Shown here in pieces: positions 15,644 to 24,757 of a stretch of 49,838 bases of DNA. The translations under genes and the position numbers were made by a program. The stretch covers positions 1 through 49,838 of the forward strand of contig CAZMRW010000024.1 of assembly GCA_964568805.1 (NCBI GenBank), read 5' to 3'. Numbering within the stretch: the first letter of the stretch is position 1; the number at the start of each line of letters is the position of its first letter. The notes below the pieces were generated by a model. That model saw only the letters and a program-made list of their open reading frames with translations, did no database searches and was not told where the DNA came from. This stretch comes from CAZMRW01 sp964568805 (lineage in GTDB: Bacteria > Pseudomonadota > Gammaproteobacteria > Methylococcales > Methylomonadaceae).

Positions 15644-17722
15644 TTACATATCAATCTTTTCAAAGACCACCACCGTACGGCTCCCGATCTCATACAAACG
15701 ACTGCCAACGGGCATTTGCTCATGCGGAGGTATGATATCCCGAGGTGATGGCAAAGAAGTATCTATCGCCAGACGCCAACGTTGATTATCTTTAATATCG
15801 GGCAATTCTATCGTGCAATCGGCTGTTGACATGTTCATGACAACATGCAGATCCGGTTCGTCCAGTTCAGTTCCTGGGAGAGTAAAAACCAGCATACGGG
15901 TTTCAGGATCCTCCCATTGCATCCCATGCCATGATATATCCGGCAGGTTCTTTTCTTCGATCGTATGGCCGCTTAAAAAATGACGCCGCATCAACGAGGG
16001 ATGTCTTTTGCGCAAGGCAATCATCTGCTGAACGAAACGAACCATATCGGCATTTTGCTCGGCCATATTCCAATTCAGCCAAGTCAGCTCATTATCCTGG
16101 CAGTAGCCATTATTATTACCGCGCTGGCTGTGCAGAAACTCATCGCCCGCAAGCAGCATCGGCACTCCCTGGCTGAGCAACAAGATCGCATACGCATTTT
16201 TTGCCTGCTTTTTACGCAGTTCCAATATAACTGGATTGTCGGTTTCACCTTCTACGCCCAAATTATAACTTAGATTATGATTGCAGCCATCGCGGTTCTG
16301 TTCACCGTTGGCTTCGTTGTGTTTTTCGTTATAACTGAACAAGTCATACAAGGTAAAACCGTCATGGCAGGTTACAAAATTGATGCTGCTGATCGGCAAG
16401 CGGCCCTGTTCTTCATATAGGTCGCTGCTGCCGCAGATTCTTGTCGCCAGTTCCTTGATGACGCCATGATCGCCGCGCAAAAACCGGCGAATGACATCCC
16501 GGTATCTCCCATTCCACTCAGCCCAGCGATAGCCCGGGAAACTGCCGACCTGATAAAGACCGGCGGCATCCCAGGCCTCGGCTATCAACTTGGTTTTTGC
16601 CAGTTGTTCCGATAGTTCGATGCCCCATAACACCGGGGGATCATGCAGCACAGCCCCGCCTTCGCCCCGTGCCATGGCGCTGGCCAGATCGAAGCGAAAA
16701 CCGTCTACATGCATTTCTCTGACCCAGTATTCAAGGCAACTGATGATAAATCTGGAGACCAGGGGATGGTTTGCATTAAGGGTGTTGCCGCAACCGGTGT
16801 AATCGAGAAAAATGCTTTTATCGTGGACGTCCAGGTGATAAAAAATATTGCCCGCGATGCCCTTAAAATTGATGATCGGGCCATGGTGCCCGGATTCTGA
16901 GGTGTGATTGAAGACGACATCCAAGATGACTCCTATCCCGGCTCGATGCAGCGCCTTGACCAGGTCGCGGAACTCGCGGGTATGCGTTCCCTGTTCCGGC
17001 GTAACGCAAAAACCGGGGTGCGGACTGAAAAAACTATGGGTGCTGTAGCCCCAGTAGTTTTTAAGTCCAAGCGCTGCGGTCCCCCTGGGAACATCCTGCT
17101 CATCGAAGGCCATGACCGGCAATAACTCGACATGAGTAATGCCCAACTGCTTCAGATAAGGTATTTTTTCGATCAGGCCTACGAACGTTCCCGGATTTTT
17201 TACTTGTGACGACGGATGACGCGTAAAACCGCCGACATGCAGTTCATAAAGGATGGCCTTTTCGCTTCGAATTGCGAGTGGAGTATCTCCTTCCCAGTCG
17301 TATTTTTCATCCACCACGACACAGCGCATGGCGCTTTGGCTATTGTCGCCAGGCAAGCATGCCGCACTCCGGTCCCAGCGTTTTTGGCTGACGGCCTTAG
17401 CCCAGGGATCTACCAACAGTTTATTTTTATCGAAACGCAGGCCGGATTCACTGGCATGATTGGGGCCATCCAGGCGCCAGGAATACCAGATTCCGGCCGG
17501 CAGTTCCCGGACAAAAACATGCCATGAGAAAAATGTCCGGTTTATATTCTTCTTTAATTTGATCGTTTGAAAAGGGTGTTCGCTCTCCGCTGAATCGAAG
17601 AGTAATAGCTCTACTGCAGTAGCATGACGGCTGAATATGGAAAAATTAACTCCTCCCGAGTTGGACATAGTACCCGGTGGATACGCATTTCCATGCTTTA
17701 ATTTATATTCATTTTTTTTCAT
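15644..17722 (-). CDS. glgX: Glycogen debranching enzyme GlgX (isoamylase type, GH13)
   Basis: 692 residues. It hydrolyses alpha-1,6 branches of glycogen limit dextrins in the cytoplasm. Order: a CBM48-like N-domain (about 10-110), the GH13 barrel with region I (DVVFNHT, 268-274), nucleophile D345 in GFRFDLA, acid/base E382 in AEAWDA, and D454 in TCHDGFTL, then a C-terminal beta domain. All three catalytic residues are present and length matches isoamylase-type enzymes. The start is MKKN; only a weak ribosome binding site is seen. It is convergent with the SulP gene and divergent from the DUF4912-GH57 pair, forming a glycogen-handling group. Confidence 0.92.
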   Translation of the reverse strand: MKKNEYKLKHGNAYPPGTMSNSGGVNFSIFSRHATAVELLLFDSAESEHPFQTIKLKKNINRTFFSWHVFVRELPAGIWYSWRLDGPNHASESGLRFDKNKLLVDPWAKAVSQKRWDRSAACLPGDNSQSAMRCVVVDEKYDWEGDTPLAIRSEKAILYELHVGGFTRHPSSQVKNPGTFVGLIEKIPYLKQLGITHVELLPVMAFDEQDVPRGTAALGLKNYWGYSTHSFFSPHPGFCVTPEQGTHTREFRDLVKALHRAGIGVILDVVFNHTSESGHHGPIINFKGIAGNIFYHLDVHDKSIFLDYTGCGNTLNANHPLVSRFIISCLEYWVREMHVDGFRFDLASAMARGEGGAVLHDPPVLWGIELSEQLAKTKLIAEAWDAAGLYQVGSFPGYRWAEWNGRYRDVIRRFLRGDHGVIKELATRICGSSDLYEEQGRLPISSINFVTCHDGFTLYDLFSYNEKHNEANGEQNRDGCNHNLSYNLGVEGETDNPVILELRKKQAKNAYAILLLSQGVPMLLAGDEFLHSQRGNNNGYCQDNELTWLNWNMAEQNADMVRFVQQMIALRKRHPSLMRRHFLSGHTIEEKNLPDISWHGMQWEDPETRMLVFTLPGTELDEPDLHVVMNMSTADCTIELPDIKDNQRWRLAIDTSLPSPRDIIPPHEQMPVGSRLYEIGSRTVVVFEKIDM

Positions 17723-18050
17723 ATCCGTGTCTCGTAAATTGAGGCTATCTATTAAAAAGCAACATGCAAGTCTATTTTGTTAGCCTCACTTGTCAAGAGG
17801 CATTTTGAATCCATTAACCGACGCCGATGGATTTCAAATCCTGTCAACATAACAGACACCCAGAAAAAAAATCTACTGGAGTTAGATTTTTTGCAAGAAA
17901 AACCGGATAATAGCATTGAATTTCCTATCTATAAATGAGTGATACTTTTCAAAACAGGCATTGTAGATCAGCGGCAAGCTCACTGGAATGGCAAGTATGA
18001 CTTTATGGATAAACCCTGGATAAATTAATAAAAATTGTTTAAGGCTGCTG
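17723..18050. other. Divergent intergenic region, glgX / DUF4912 gene
   Basis: About 330 bp of AT-rich sequence that must contain promoters for both directions. No confident -35/-10 pair is visible. A minus-strand frame at 17882-18154 overlaps the DUF4912 gene start and is not supported. Confidence 0.5.
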
Positions 18051-19046
18051 ATGACATTTTCATATGCTGGACAGAAATCACAATTTGAGCTTACTCCGAA
18101 AGAAATGCTTGATATCAGCCAGGAAATCAGCCGCAATTTTGCACCGAATGCCACATTCCCGGCTCCGGATGATAATGACTTTCACGTCGATCCTGGCACT
18201 TTTTATCGTTTCGGCGATACCGTTGACAAGAAAGCGGACTCCGCTTTACATTCGAGCCGGGATTCCCATATCGGCCTTGCTGCAAAGGAATTGTATGGCA
18301 TAAGCCAGGAAATCAGCAGGCAATTCATGCCGGATGTTTCAACCACCCTTCCGGAGCTTTTTCTTTTACCGGTAGACCCCTACCATCTGTATGCCTACTG
18401 GGATCTTGGCGACAAAAAAAAATCTTTAACGCCTCAACAAGCCTCCGGACAGAATCTGACATTGAGGATTTATTGGCGGCCGGACGAAAACACCGGCATT
18501 ACCCGTTCAAATGTATGGTTCGATATCACCGTTCACGACCCTGAAGCCAGGCAACAAGTACCCTTGCCGATCGATGATACCGCTTATTCGGCGGCATTGG
18601 GTAAACTGGATCCGGATCAAACCTTCGATATCTACGCTGTCTCAAATATTGTCCGGGTGCCGCCCGCCAAAATGAGAATGGCGGCGAGCCGACGTCCGGA
18701 CGATAGTGACTTGCCGATGGCCAACACAAAAGCCGCTCGCCCGACTCTGGATCATCCCGCTCATGCCTCTACAGACCTTTTAGATCAAGAAACTTTAATA
18801 AGATCCGAGCTGACAGACATTCTCTACGAAAAAAGGAATGACACGCAGCCATCCAGCGACAAAAGATGGTTTGTAAAACTCCATTTCAACCGCGCTTCGG
18901 CCCATCGTTATGGCGATGCAAAAATCGACTCCAAACTGATGAATCATTTGAATGAGAAAGGCATCGATATACAGTTGCTGATGGAACCGGTTTTTTTGGA
19001 AGCGTCACAATTCCAGAATAAAAATGCCTCAGGGCAGGGAATATAA
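18051..19046 (+). CDS. DUF4912 protein with internal duplication
   Basis: 331 residues, cytoplasmic. The recognisable part is LPELFLLPVDPYHLYAYWDL (100-119), the opening of DUF4912, a domain often encoded beside GH57 enzymes and of unknown function. Residues 14-56 and 76-118 are repeats of each other: LTPKEMLDISQEISRNF against LAAKELYGISQEISRQF, and VDPGTFYRFGD against VDPYHLYAYWD. The first copy is the degenerate one. AAGG lies 6 nt before the ATG. The stop codon is 9 bp before the GH57 start, so the two are coexpressed. A glycan-binding or scaffolding role is a guess from context. Confidence 0.75.
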   Translation: MTFSYAGQKSQFELTPKEMLDISQEISRNFAPNATFPAPDDNDFHVDPGTFYRFGDTVDKKADSALHSSRDSHIGLAAKELYGISQEISRQFMPDVSTTLPELFLLPVDPYHLYAYWDLGDKKKSLTPQQASGQNLTLRIYWRPDENTGITRSNVWFDITVHDPEARQQVPLPIDDTAYSAALGKLDPDQTFDIYAVSNIVRVPPAKMRMAASRRPDDSDLPMANTKAARPTLDHPAHASTDLLDQETLIRSELTDILYEKRNDTQPSSDKRWFVKLHFNRASAHRYGDAKIDSKLMNHLNEKGIDIQLLMEPVFLEASQFQNKNASGQGI

Positions 19047-19055
19047 AGAGTCTCA

Positions 19056-20657
19056 ATGGAAAAAGGTTTCCTTGGCATCATTTTGCACGCCCATTTACCG
19101 TATGTGCGGCACCCTGAACACGAAAGTTTTTTTGAAGAAAACTGGCTATTCGAAGCCATCACCGAATGCTACATCCCGTTGCTCGGCGTGCTGGACAGGT
19201 TACAGCAAGACAATGTGAACTACCGCCTGACGATTTCACTATCGCCGCCTCTCATTTCGATGTTGCGCGATGAATTATTGCAGGCCCGATACCTGAGGCA
19301 CCTGCATAAACTGCTGGATCTGGCCGAAAAGGAAGTGGTCAGAACCCGCAAAAAACCCGAGTACCAAAAATTGGCGCGGCTATACCGTCGGGTTTTCCGG
19401 AACGCCCTGACAACCTATCAAGAACGCTATCAGTGTGATTTAGTGGCGGCTTTTGTCGCTCATCAGGCAGCGGGAAAATTGGAACTCATCACCTGCGCCG
19501 CGACACATGGTTTTTTACCATTGCTTAGTATCAGTGAAACCGCGGTCCGCAACCAGATCAAGGTGGGCGTTGAAACATTCAAGTCAAATTTGGGCTTTGC
19601 CCCTGAAGGCTTCTGGTTGCCTGAATGCGGATATTACCCCGGACTGGAAGCCGTTCTGAAGGATGCCGGCATCAAATATTTCTTTGTCGACTCCCACAGC
19701 ATTCTGAATGCCAGCCAGCCTCCCCGGCATGGCGTCTATGCGCCGCTGGATTGCGGTAACGGCGTCGCGGCATTTGCCCGGGATCCAGAATCGTCTCAAC
19801 AGGTCTGGAGTTCCAAACAAGGCTATCCTGGAGATTTCGATTACCGGGAATATTACCGTGACATCGGCTTCGATCTTGATCTGGATTACCTCGCGCCCTA
19901 TATTCTCGAAGGCAAAACCCGGATCAATACCGGCATCAAATACCATCGCGTCACCGGCGAAAATATACCCAAGGACATTTACCAGCCGAAAAAAGCCGGG
20001 TTGAAAGCACGACTGCACGCCCAGGATTTTATCGACAAGCGTCAGCGCCAAATTGATGCGCTCAGCGCCGAAATGGACAGGCCTCCCATTATCGTGGCGC
20101 CTTACGACGCCGAGCTTTTCGGTCATTGGTGGTTTGAAGGACCGCAATGGCTGGAATGGGTGCTGAGACTGGCAAGCGAAAGCACAAACGGCATACAGTC
20201 GATCAGCTGCAGCGATTCTTTAAATCAGCAGACCTCTCTTCAAATCGCTACTCCGTCAGCGTCGACCTGGGGCGACCAAGGTTATTCCAGTTACTGGATC
20301 AATGAAGCCAACGACTGGATTTACCCTTTTCTGCACAAAGCCGGCTCCCAGATGGAAAACTTCGTCGCCGAATTGCGAGGTATAACCGTTAGCCCGTTAC
20401 AGGAGAGAGCATTGAATCAGGCTGTCAGATCAATCCTGCTAGCGCAAGCCTCCGACTGGCCGTTTATCATGAAATCGGGAACGACCATCGAATATGCAAA
20501 CAAGCGGATTACGGACCATCTTGCACGCTTTAACTACTTGTACGACAGCCTTCGCAAAGGCAAAATCGACGAACGTTATCTAACCGCACTGGAAATCATG
20601 GATAACATTTTTCCGGATATCGACTTCCGGGATTACGGCCCGTTAACAAACGCCTAG
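19056..20657 (+). CDS. GH57 1,4-alpha-glucan branching enzyme
   Basis: 533 residues. It makes alpha-1,6 branches in glycogen by transglycosylation. GH57 conserved regions are visible: HAHLPYVRH (11-19), the SLSPPL region (61-66), nucleophile E190 in GFWLPECGY, acid/base D351 in APYDAELFGHWWFEG, and TWGDQGYSSYW further on. Spacing of the catalytic pair and overall length match archaeal and bacterial GH57 branching enzymes such as TK1436. It is translated 9 bp after the DUF4912 gene. Together with GlgX on the opposite strand it gives a branching and debranching pair; no glgA, glgC or glgP gene is in the window. Confidence 0.9.
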   Translation: MEKGFLGIILHAHLPYVRHPEHESFFEENWLFEAITECYIPLLGVLDRLQQDNVNYRLTISLSPPLISMLRDELLQARYLRHLHKLLDLAEKEVVRTRKKPEYQKLARLYRRVFRNALTTYQERYQCDLVAAFVAHQAAGKLELITCAATHGFLPLLSISETAVRNQIKVGVETFKSNLGFAPEGFWLPECGYYPGLEAVLKDAGIKYFFVDSHSILNASQPPRHGVYAPLDCGNGVAAFARDPESSQQVWSSKQGYPGDFDYREYYRDIGFDLDLDYLAPYILEGKTRINTGIKYHRVTGENIPKDIYQPKKAGLKARLHAQDFIDKRQRQIDALSAEMDRPPIIVAPYDAELFGHWWFEGPQWLEWVLRLASESTNGIQSISCSDSLNQQTSLQIATPSASTWGDQGYSSYWINEANDWIYPFLHKAGSQMENFVAELRGITVSPLQERALNQAVRSILLAQASDWPFIMKSGTTIEYANKRITDHLARFNYLYDSLRKGKIDERYLTALEIMDNIFPDIDFRDYGPLTNA

Positions 20658-21023
20658 CATCAAAATATTCCCTCCTTTACACCAGAAGAACCCGAAAAGT
20701 GCTCCCCTGTTGAGTCAAGACGCCGTCGTGATTGCCGCACCGACCGCAATCAATGCCGAAATCGAAATCGAGAAAAACATGAATTGATCGCATTAGATTC
20801 GGTCGCTGAAGTCAATCATTCGTTTATTGCGCGATTTCGGTGTAGCGCCCGGTATCAGGCCGTCAGGGCAATTGTCGAAAAAGCCGAAGAGTGGCTGTTT
20901 AAAGAGAATATGTAATGCAAAAAGTGCAGTAATATAAAATTTTTATTATTGTATCGATTCGAAACTAGTTATACTATTTGGCATGGTGCAATAGAGTCAC
21001 CCAGTTAAAGTGGAGTTAATCAA
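20658..21023 (+). other. Gap with a possible coding relic before SulP gene 2
   Basis: Around 20780-20915 a plus-strand frame without a start reads ELIALDSVAEVNHSFIARF and ends AIVEKAEEWLFKENM, which looks like protein but which I cannot assign. It may be the tail of a lost gene. The 3' part holds the SulP promoter region, with TATACT at 20971-20976 and the shared motif at 20949-20964. Confidence 0.35.
20949..20964 (-). promoter_or_regulatory. 16-bp motif upstream of SulP gene 2
   Basis: On the plus strand TTGTATCGATTCGAAA, the exact reverse complement of the motif at 13554-13569. It ends 59 bp before the start codon and lies just upstream of a -10-like TATACT, so it would overlap the -35 region. 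A regulator bound here could repress or activate. Confidence 0.5.
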
Positions 21024-22628
21024 ATGATACACAAACACCTCAAGTACTATACCGACCATTTGAAGGGCGATGTGCCCGCCGGCATTGTTGTCTTTTTAGT
21101 TGCCTTGCCGCTCTGTCTGGGAATCGCAATGGCCTCCGGCGCGCCGTTATTTTCCGGCCTCATTGCGGGCCTGATCGGCGGTCTAGTGGTAGCCTGGCTC
21201 AGCGGTTCACAGCTCAGCGTTTCGGGTCCCGCCGCCGGCTTGACCGTGATCGTTCTGACTGCGATCGAGCAGATCGGCAGTTTCCAGGGCTTTTTGACAG
21301 CGCTTGTGATAGCGGGCTTCCTGCAACTGGTCCTGGGTTTTTTGCGGGCGGGTATCATTGCCTCCTTCTTTCCCGCGTCGGTAATCGAAGGCATGCTGGC
21401 GGCGATCGGTCTGATCCTGATCATGAAACAGCTACCGCATGCGGCCGGTTATGATGCGAATTATGTCGGCGCCGAGAGTTACGCGGCCGACAGAAGCCTG
21501 GCGAGCCTGCATGCGATGGTCGATTCGTTGAACGCGATCTCGCCCGGCGCGATCGTGGTCAGTTCGATCGGCCTGCTGATCATGATCATCTGGGATTTGT
21601 CCTGGTTCAGGAAGCGCAAGTTTTTCACGCTGATTCCCGGGCCGTTGGTCGCGGTGGCCTGGGGCGTCGCTTATAACCTGACGGCGATGAAATTTGCGCC
21701 GGAATGGGCAATCAACGCCAAACACCTGGTCACTCTACCTGTTTTGGAGCACCCCACGGCTCTTCTCGATCAGTTCGTATTTCCGGATTTCAGCATGCTG
21801 GCTAATCCCCAGATTTATACCGTCGCTGTGACCATGACCATCATCGCGAGTCTGGAAACGCTGCTAAGTCTGGAAGCGGTCGATAAACTCGATCCGTTGA
21901 AACGCATCGCGCCGACCAATCGCGAGCTGAGGGCGCAGGGCATCGGCAACATGATCAGCGGCTTTATCGGCGGCTTGCCGATCACCGCCGTGATCGTACG
22001 CAGTTCCGCAAACATCAACGCGGGCGGAAGAACCCGTATTTCCTGCTTCGTGCATGGTATGTGCCTGTTGATCAGCTTGTTGTTCCTGGCGCAATATCTG
22101 AATTACATCCCGTTGGCCTGTCTGGCGGCGATTTTGCTGCAAACCGGTTATAAACTGGCAAAACCGGCGGTGTTCATGCACTTTTTCAAGAAAGGATGGA
22201 GCCAATTTGCACCTTTCGTGATTACGGTCGGCGCGATTCTGGCGACCGACTTGTTGGAAGGCATGGCGATCGGCATGGTAGTCGGGTTGATTTTCGTAAT
22301 TCTTGCGAATTACCATGCCGCAATCACCTTCATCCAGGACGGTTCGCATTATCTGTTGACGCTGAACAAGGACGTCTCGTTTTTGAACAAGGCGCTGCTG
22401 CGCAAGTTTATTTTGCGTATCGAGGAAAACAGCACGGTCGTGATCGACGCGAGCAGGGCGGGATTCATCGACCACGACATTGTCGAGACGATAGAAGATT
22501 TTTTAGCCGCCGCGCCTGATGACAATATTTCGGTCAGAGTGATCGATTTGCACGGTAAGGAAAAGATTAAAAAACATGAGGCTCACGTCGTCGTCAACGA
22601 GCGCAGCAAAAAGCTTCAGGCCGCCTAA
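21024..22628 (+). CDS. SulP-family anion transporter, copy 2
   Basis: 534-residue paralogue of the protein at 13611-15284, near-identical over long stretches (MIHKH, PAGIVVFLVALPLCLG, SGSQLSVSGPAAGLTVIVL, ETLLSLEAVDKLDPLKRIAP). It has the same layout: a membrane core to about residue 430, then a STAS-like domain. It lacks the Ser-rich tail of copy 1. Its codons are visibly richer in G and C at third positions than those of copy 1, so the pair did not arise by a very recent local duplication. GGAG lies 8 nt before the ATG. A decayed IS5 transposase follows immediately. Confidence 0.88.
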   Translation: MIHKHLKYYTDHLKGDVPAGIVVFLVALPLCLGIAMASGAPLFSGLIAGLIGGLVVAWLSGSQLSVSGPAAGLTVIVLTAIEQIGSFQGFLTALVIAGFLQLVLGFLRAGIIASFFPASVIEGMLAAIGLILIMKQLPHAAGYDANYVGAESYAADRSLASLHAMVDSLNAISPGAIVVSSIGLLIMIIWDLSWFRKRKFFTLIPGPLVAVAWGVAYNLTAMKFAPEWAINAKHLVTLPVLEHPTALLDQFVFPDFSMLANPQIYTVAVTMTIIASLETLLSLEAVDKLDPLKRIAPTNRELRAQGIGNMISGFIGGLPITAVIVRSSANINAGGRTRISCFVHGMCLLISLLFLAQYLNYIPLACLAAILLQTGYKLAKPAVFMHFFKKGWSQFAPFVITVGAILATDLLEGMAIGMVVGLIFVILANYHAAITFIQDGSHYLLTLNKDVSFLNKALLRKFILRIEENSTVVIDASRAGFIDHDIVETIEDFLAAAPDDNISVRVIDLHGKEKIKKHEAHVVVNERSKKLQAA

Positions 22629-22639
22629 TCTATAGATTG

Positions 22640-23085
22640 CTCCGTCGTCCCGGCAGGATGAAATCGGTCTGCGCTTGTCATTGCCGCACCAGCGCAGGCC
22701 CAGATGCCGGCCGCCGCTCCGGTAGTCGTCGCTGGTATAACCGGCATCGGCAAAGATGACCCGATCTTCCTTGCGCAACAACTTGTGCAATTCAGTGATG
22801 TCGGCGGCGTTGGCCGCTGTTGTGCTCTCCGTGTGCGCAGCACCGGAATTCACATCGGCGCCGACAGATGTTCATACCCTGAGGCATGAATAAGTGCCGC
22901 ACCCGCCATTGTGTCTTGAGACACCAAGAGTCCTTGTTCTTTCAGGTGAACATTAATGGCCGCTAACAACTTTCCGGTCCGCTGCCGCTTCTCCAGCAGG
23001 TGACGGAAGTTGAGAAGCGTGGTTTCGTCCGGCAACGCGTCGGTGACACTGCCCAAACTGCAAAGCGACGGACATTCTCAATTTC
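22640..23085 (-). pseudogene. Decayed IS5-family transposase
   Basis: Read on the minus strand in several frames, the segment gives NEIENVRRFA, then DALPDETTLLNFRHLLEKRQ, LLAAINVHLKEQGLLVSQDT, then HTESTTAANAADITELHKLL and VIFADAGYTSDDYR. These are consecutive blocks of the IS5 DDE transposase, including the Asp of FADAGY. At least two frame changes and the loss of both ends make it non-functional. No terminal inverted repeats were found. It sits between SulP copy 2 and the glycosyltransferase. Confidence 0.75.
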
Positions 23086-23244
23086 ATTAAAAAGTCATAT
23101 TCTCCCTGTAACATTGGCATCTGGCAATTCATATTGCCGAACCGAAAAATCGATAAATCCGATTTTATGAAGCGCCACGGCTGACGATCAATGCCGGCCG
23201 TCTCGTCCGTATTGCCGATAATAACTATACCAATCAAGGGTTTT

Positions 23245-24303
23245 ATGTCATTGAGAATTGCTTTCATCAGCGATGCCTGGCATCCACAAATAAATGGCGT
23301 GGTGACAACCATAGAAAATACCTGTTCATCCCTGGAACGATCAGGACATCAAATTAAGCTGATTACCCCGGACCACTTTAAAACAATTCCTTGCCCGACC
23401 TACCCGTCAATTCGCCTGGCGCTGACCTGTTATGGAAAATTAACAAGACTTTTGGATGAGTTCAAACCCCAACGCATCCATATTGCCACGGAAGGGCCTT
23501 TGGGACTGGCCGCAAGGCGATATTGCCTCAGGCATCATCTGGCCTTTACGACCTCGTTTCATACCTTATTTGCAGAATACGTGAACTTAAGATTTAAAAC
23601 TCCTGTGTCGTGGGGATATGGCTTTTTACGCTGGTTTCATGCGCCGGCAAAACAAATCATGGTCGCCTCGCCATCGCTGGAATCGGATTTAAGATCAAAG
23701 GGATTCAACAATACGATGGTGCGATGGTCTCGAGGCGTGAACCCTGATTTTTATCATCCCAGGGATAAAAAATTTTTACCGCTGCCTCGTCCCATCTCCA
23801 TGTTTGTCGGTCGGGTTGCGATTGAAAAAAACATCGCCGCTTTTTTATCCCTCGCTATTTCAGGCACCAAAATTGTCGTGGGAGACGGACCGCAGATGAA
23901 GGAACTCAAAGCCAGATACCCTGAAACAATTTTTGCCGGTTTTCAGACGGGCGAAGCCCTGGCGCAATATATGGCGGCCGCGGACGTATTCGTATTTCCG
24001 AGCCGCACCGATACGTTTGGCATTGTCATGCTGGAAGCCCTAGCCAGCGGCGTCCCGGTCGCAGCTTTTCCGGTGAGCGGTCCGCTGGATGTGATCGTCA
24101 GCGATAAAGTGGGCAGATTGGATGAAAACTTACAGAAGGCGGTCACTGAAGCGTTGCAACTGGATTCGCAGGACTGTCGAAATTATGCAGTCAATTATTC
24201 CTGGGCTAAATGTACCGAACAATTTTTCAATAATCTGGTCCCGCCGTTTGGCGAAATTCAGCAAGAGGAGAGTCATTCGGTAAGCGAGAACTTTGTAAAA
24301 TGA
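23245..24303 (+). CDS. GT4-family glycosyltransferase (mannosyltransferase-like)
   Basis: 352 residues, GT-B fold. The N-terminal domain has RIAFISDAWHPQINGVVTTI, the glycine loop and start typical of PimB/MgtA-like alpha-mannosyltransferases. The C-terminal domain has MFVGRVAIEKNI, the UDP/GDP-sugar-binding VVGDGP, and the E-x7-E signature in FPSRTDTFGIVMLEALASGVP. Substrates are probably a nucleotide sugar and a lipid or glycan acceptor at the inner membrane, but specificity is not readable. The start is MSLRIAF at 23245, which begins the fold exactly, with AAGGG 4 nt upstream; a start 54 bp earlier would add unrelated residues. It stands alone between an IS relic and a convergent small gene. 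Confidence 0.82.
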   Translation: MSLRIAFISDAWHPQINGVVTTIENTCSSLERSGHQIKLITPDHFKTIPCPTYPSIRLALTCYGKLTRLLDEFKPQRIHIATEGPLGLAARRYCLRHHLAFTTSFHTLFAEYVNLRFKTPVSWGYGFLRWFHAPAKQIMVASPSLESDLRSKGFNNTMVRWSRGVNPDFYHPRDKKFLPLPRPISMFVGRVAIEKNIAAFLSLAISGTKIVVGDGPQMKELKARYPETIFAGFQTGEALAQYMAAADVFVFPSRTDTFGIVMLEALASGVPVAAFPVSGPLDVIVSDKVGRLDENLQKAVTEALQLDSQDCRNYAVNYSWAKCTEQFFNNLVPPFGEIQQEESHSVSENFVK

Positions 24304-24494
24304 CACTTGTGACTCACACTGCGTTAATCAAGTCCTGTCTGGTTAGCTGTCCCGCCGTTTGAGGCTTCAATATCTCGGACAAACGGTAGCTGTTAACCAA
24401 TGCGTACCGGCTCATTGCTTAAAACCACGAACGTGAGCGTATCGAAAAAATTGCCGCACAATGCGTCCCTGAGTAAAAAATCAGGCATCCAGCC

Positions 24495-24632
24495 TTACCA
24501 GAATCGAAACAGCACGCCGGCCAATTGTTCGATTCCCCAGGTAATGATGAGACAAAAAATGGACAGTATCAGAGCCGAAAGCGTGATATTGAAGGCAGCA
24601 GGCCGCTGGCCCATATAAACTAATTTATTCAT
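24495..24632 (-). CDS. Small single-span membrane protein (45 residues)
   Basis: A short frame with features of a real gene: GAGGG 9 nt before the ATG, a polar N-terminus (MNKLVYMGQRPAAFN), then one strong hydrophobic span of about 19 residues (ITLSALILSIFCLIITWGI), and a short tail ending VLFRFW. It lies 125 bp upstream... on the far side of the propeller gene stop, on the same strand as that gene and convergent with the glycosyltransferase. No family recognised. The rest of the 24304-24757 gap has a loose hairpin near 24335-24400 and nothing else. Confidence 0.5.
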   Translation of the reverse strand: MNKLVYMGQRPAAFNITLSALILSIFCLIITWGIEQLAGVLFRFW

Positions 24633-24757
24633 GGCGTTTAGCCCTCATAAATGATCGAATGAGGACAGCATAGCCCGTCAAGGTTAAAATTTAACGACAC
24701 GAACGTGACAATTTGATGACATGAAATGGACAGACAGAGGGGCGAGCAAAGCGTGCA

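Noticed and set aside
17882..18154. 90-residue minus-strand hydrophobic frame upstream of the DUF4912 gene
   Set aside because: Overlaps the start of a well-supported gene on the other strand and has no ribosome binding site; its hydrophobicity follows from AT-rich sequence.
24335..24400. Terminator or structured RNA after the glycosyltransferase
   Set aside because: TGGTTA/TAACCA and CCGTTTG/CAAACGG arms can pair but leave internal mismatches, and no T-run follows.
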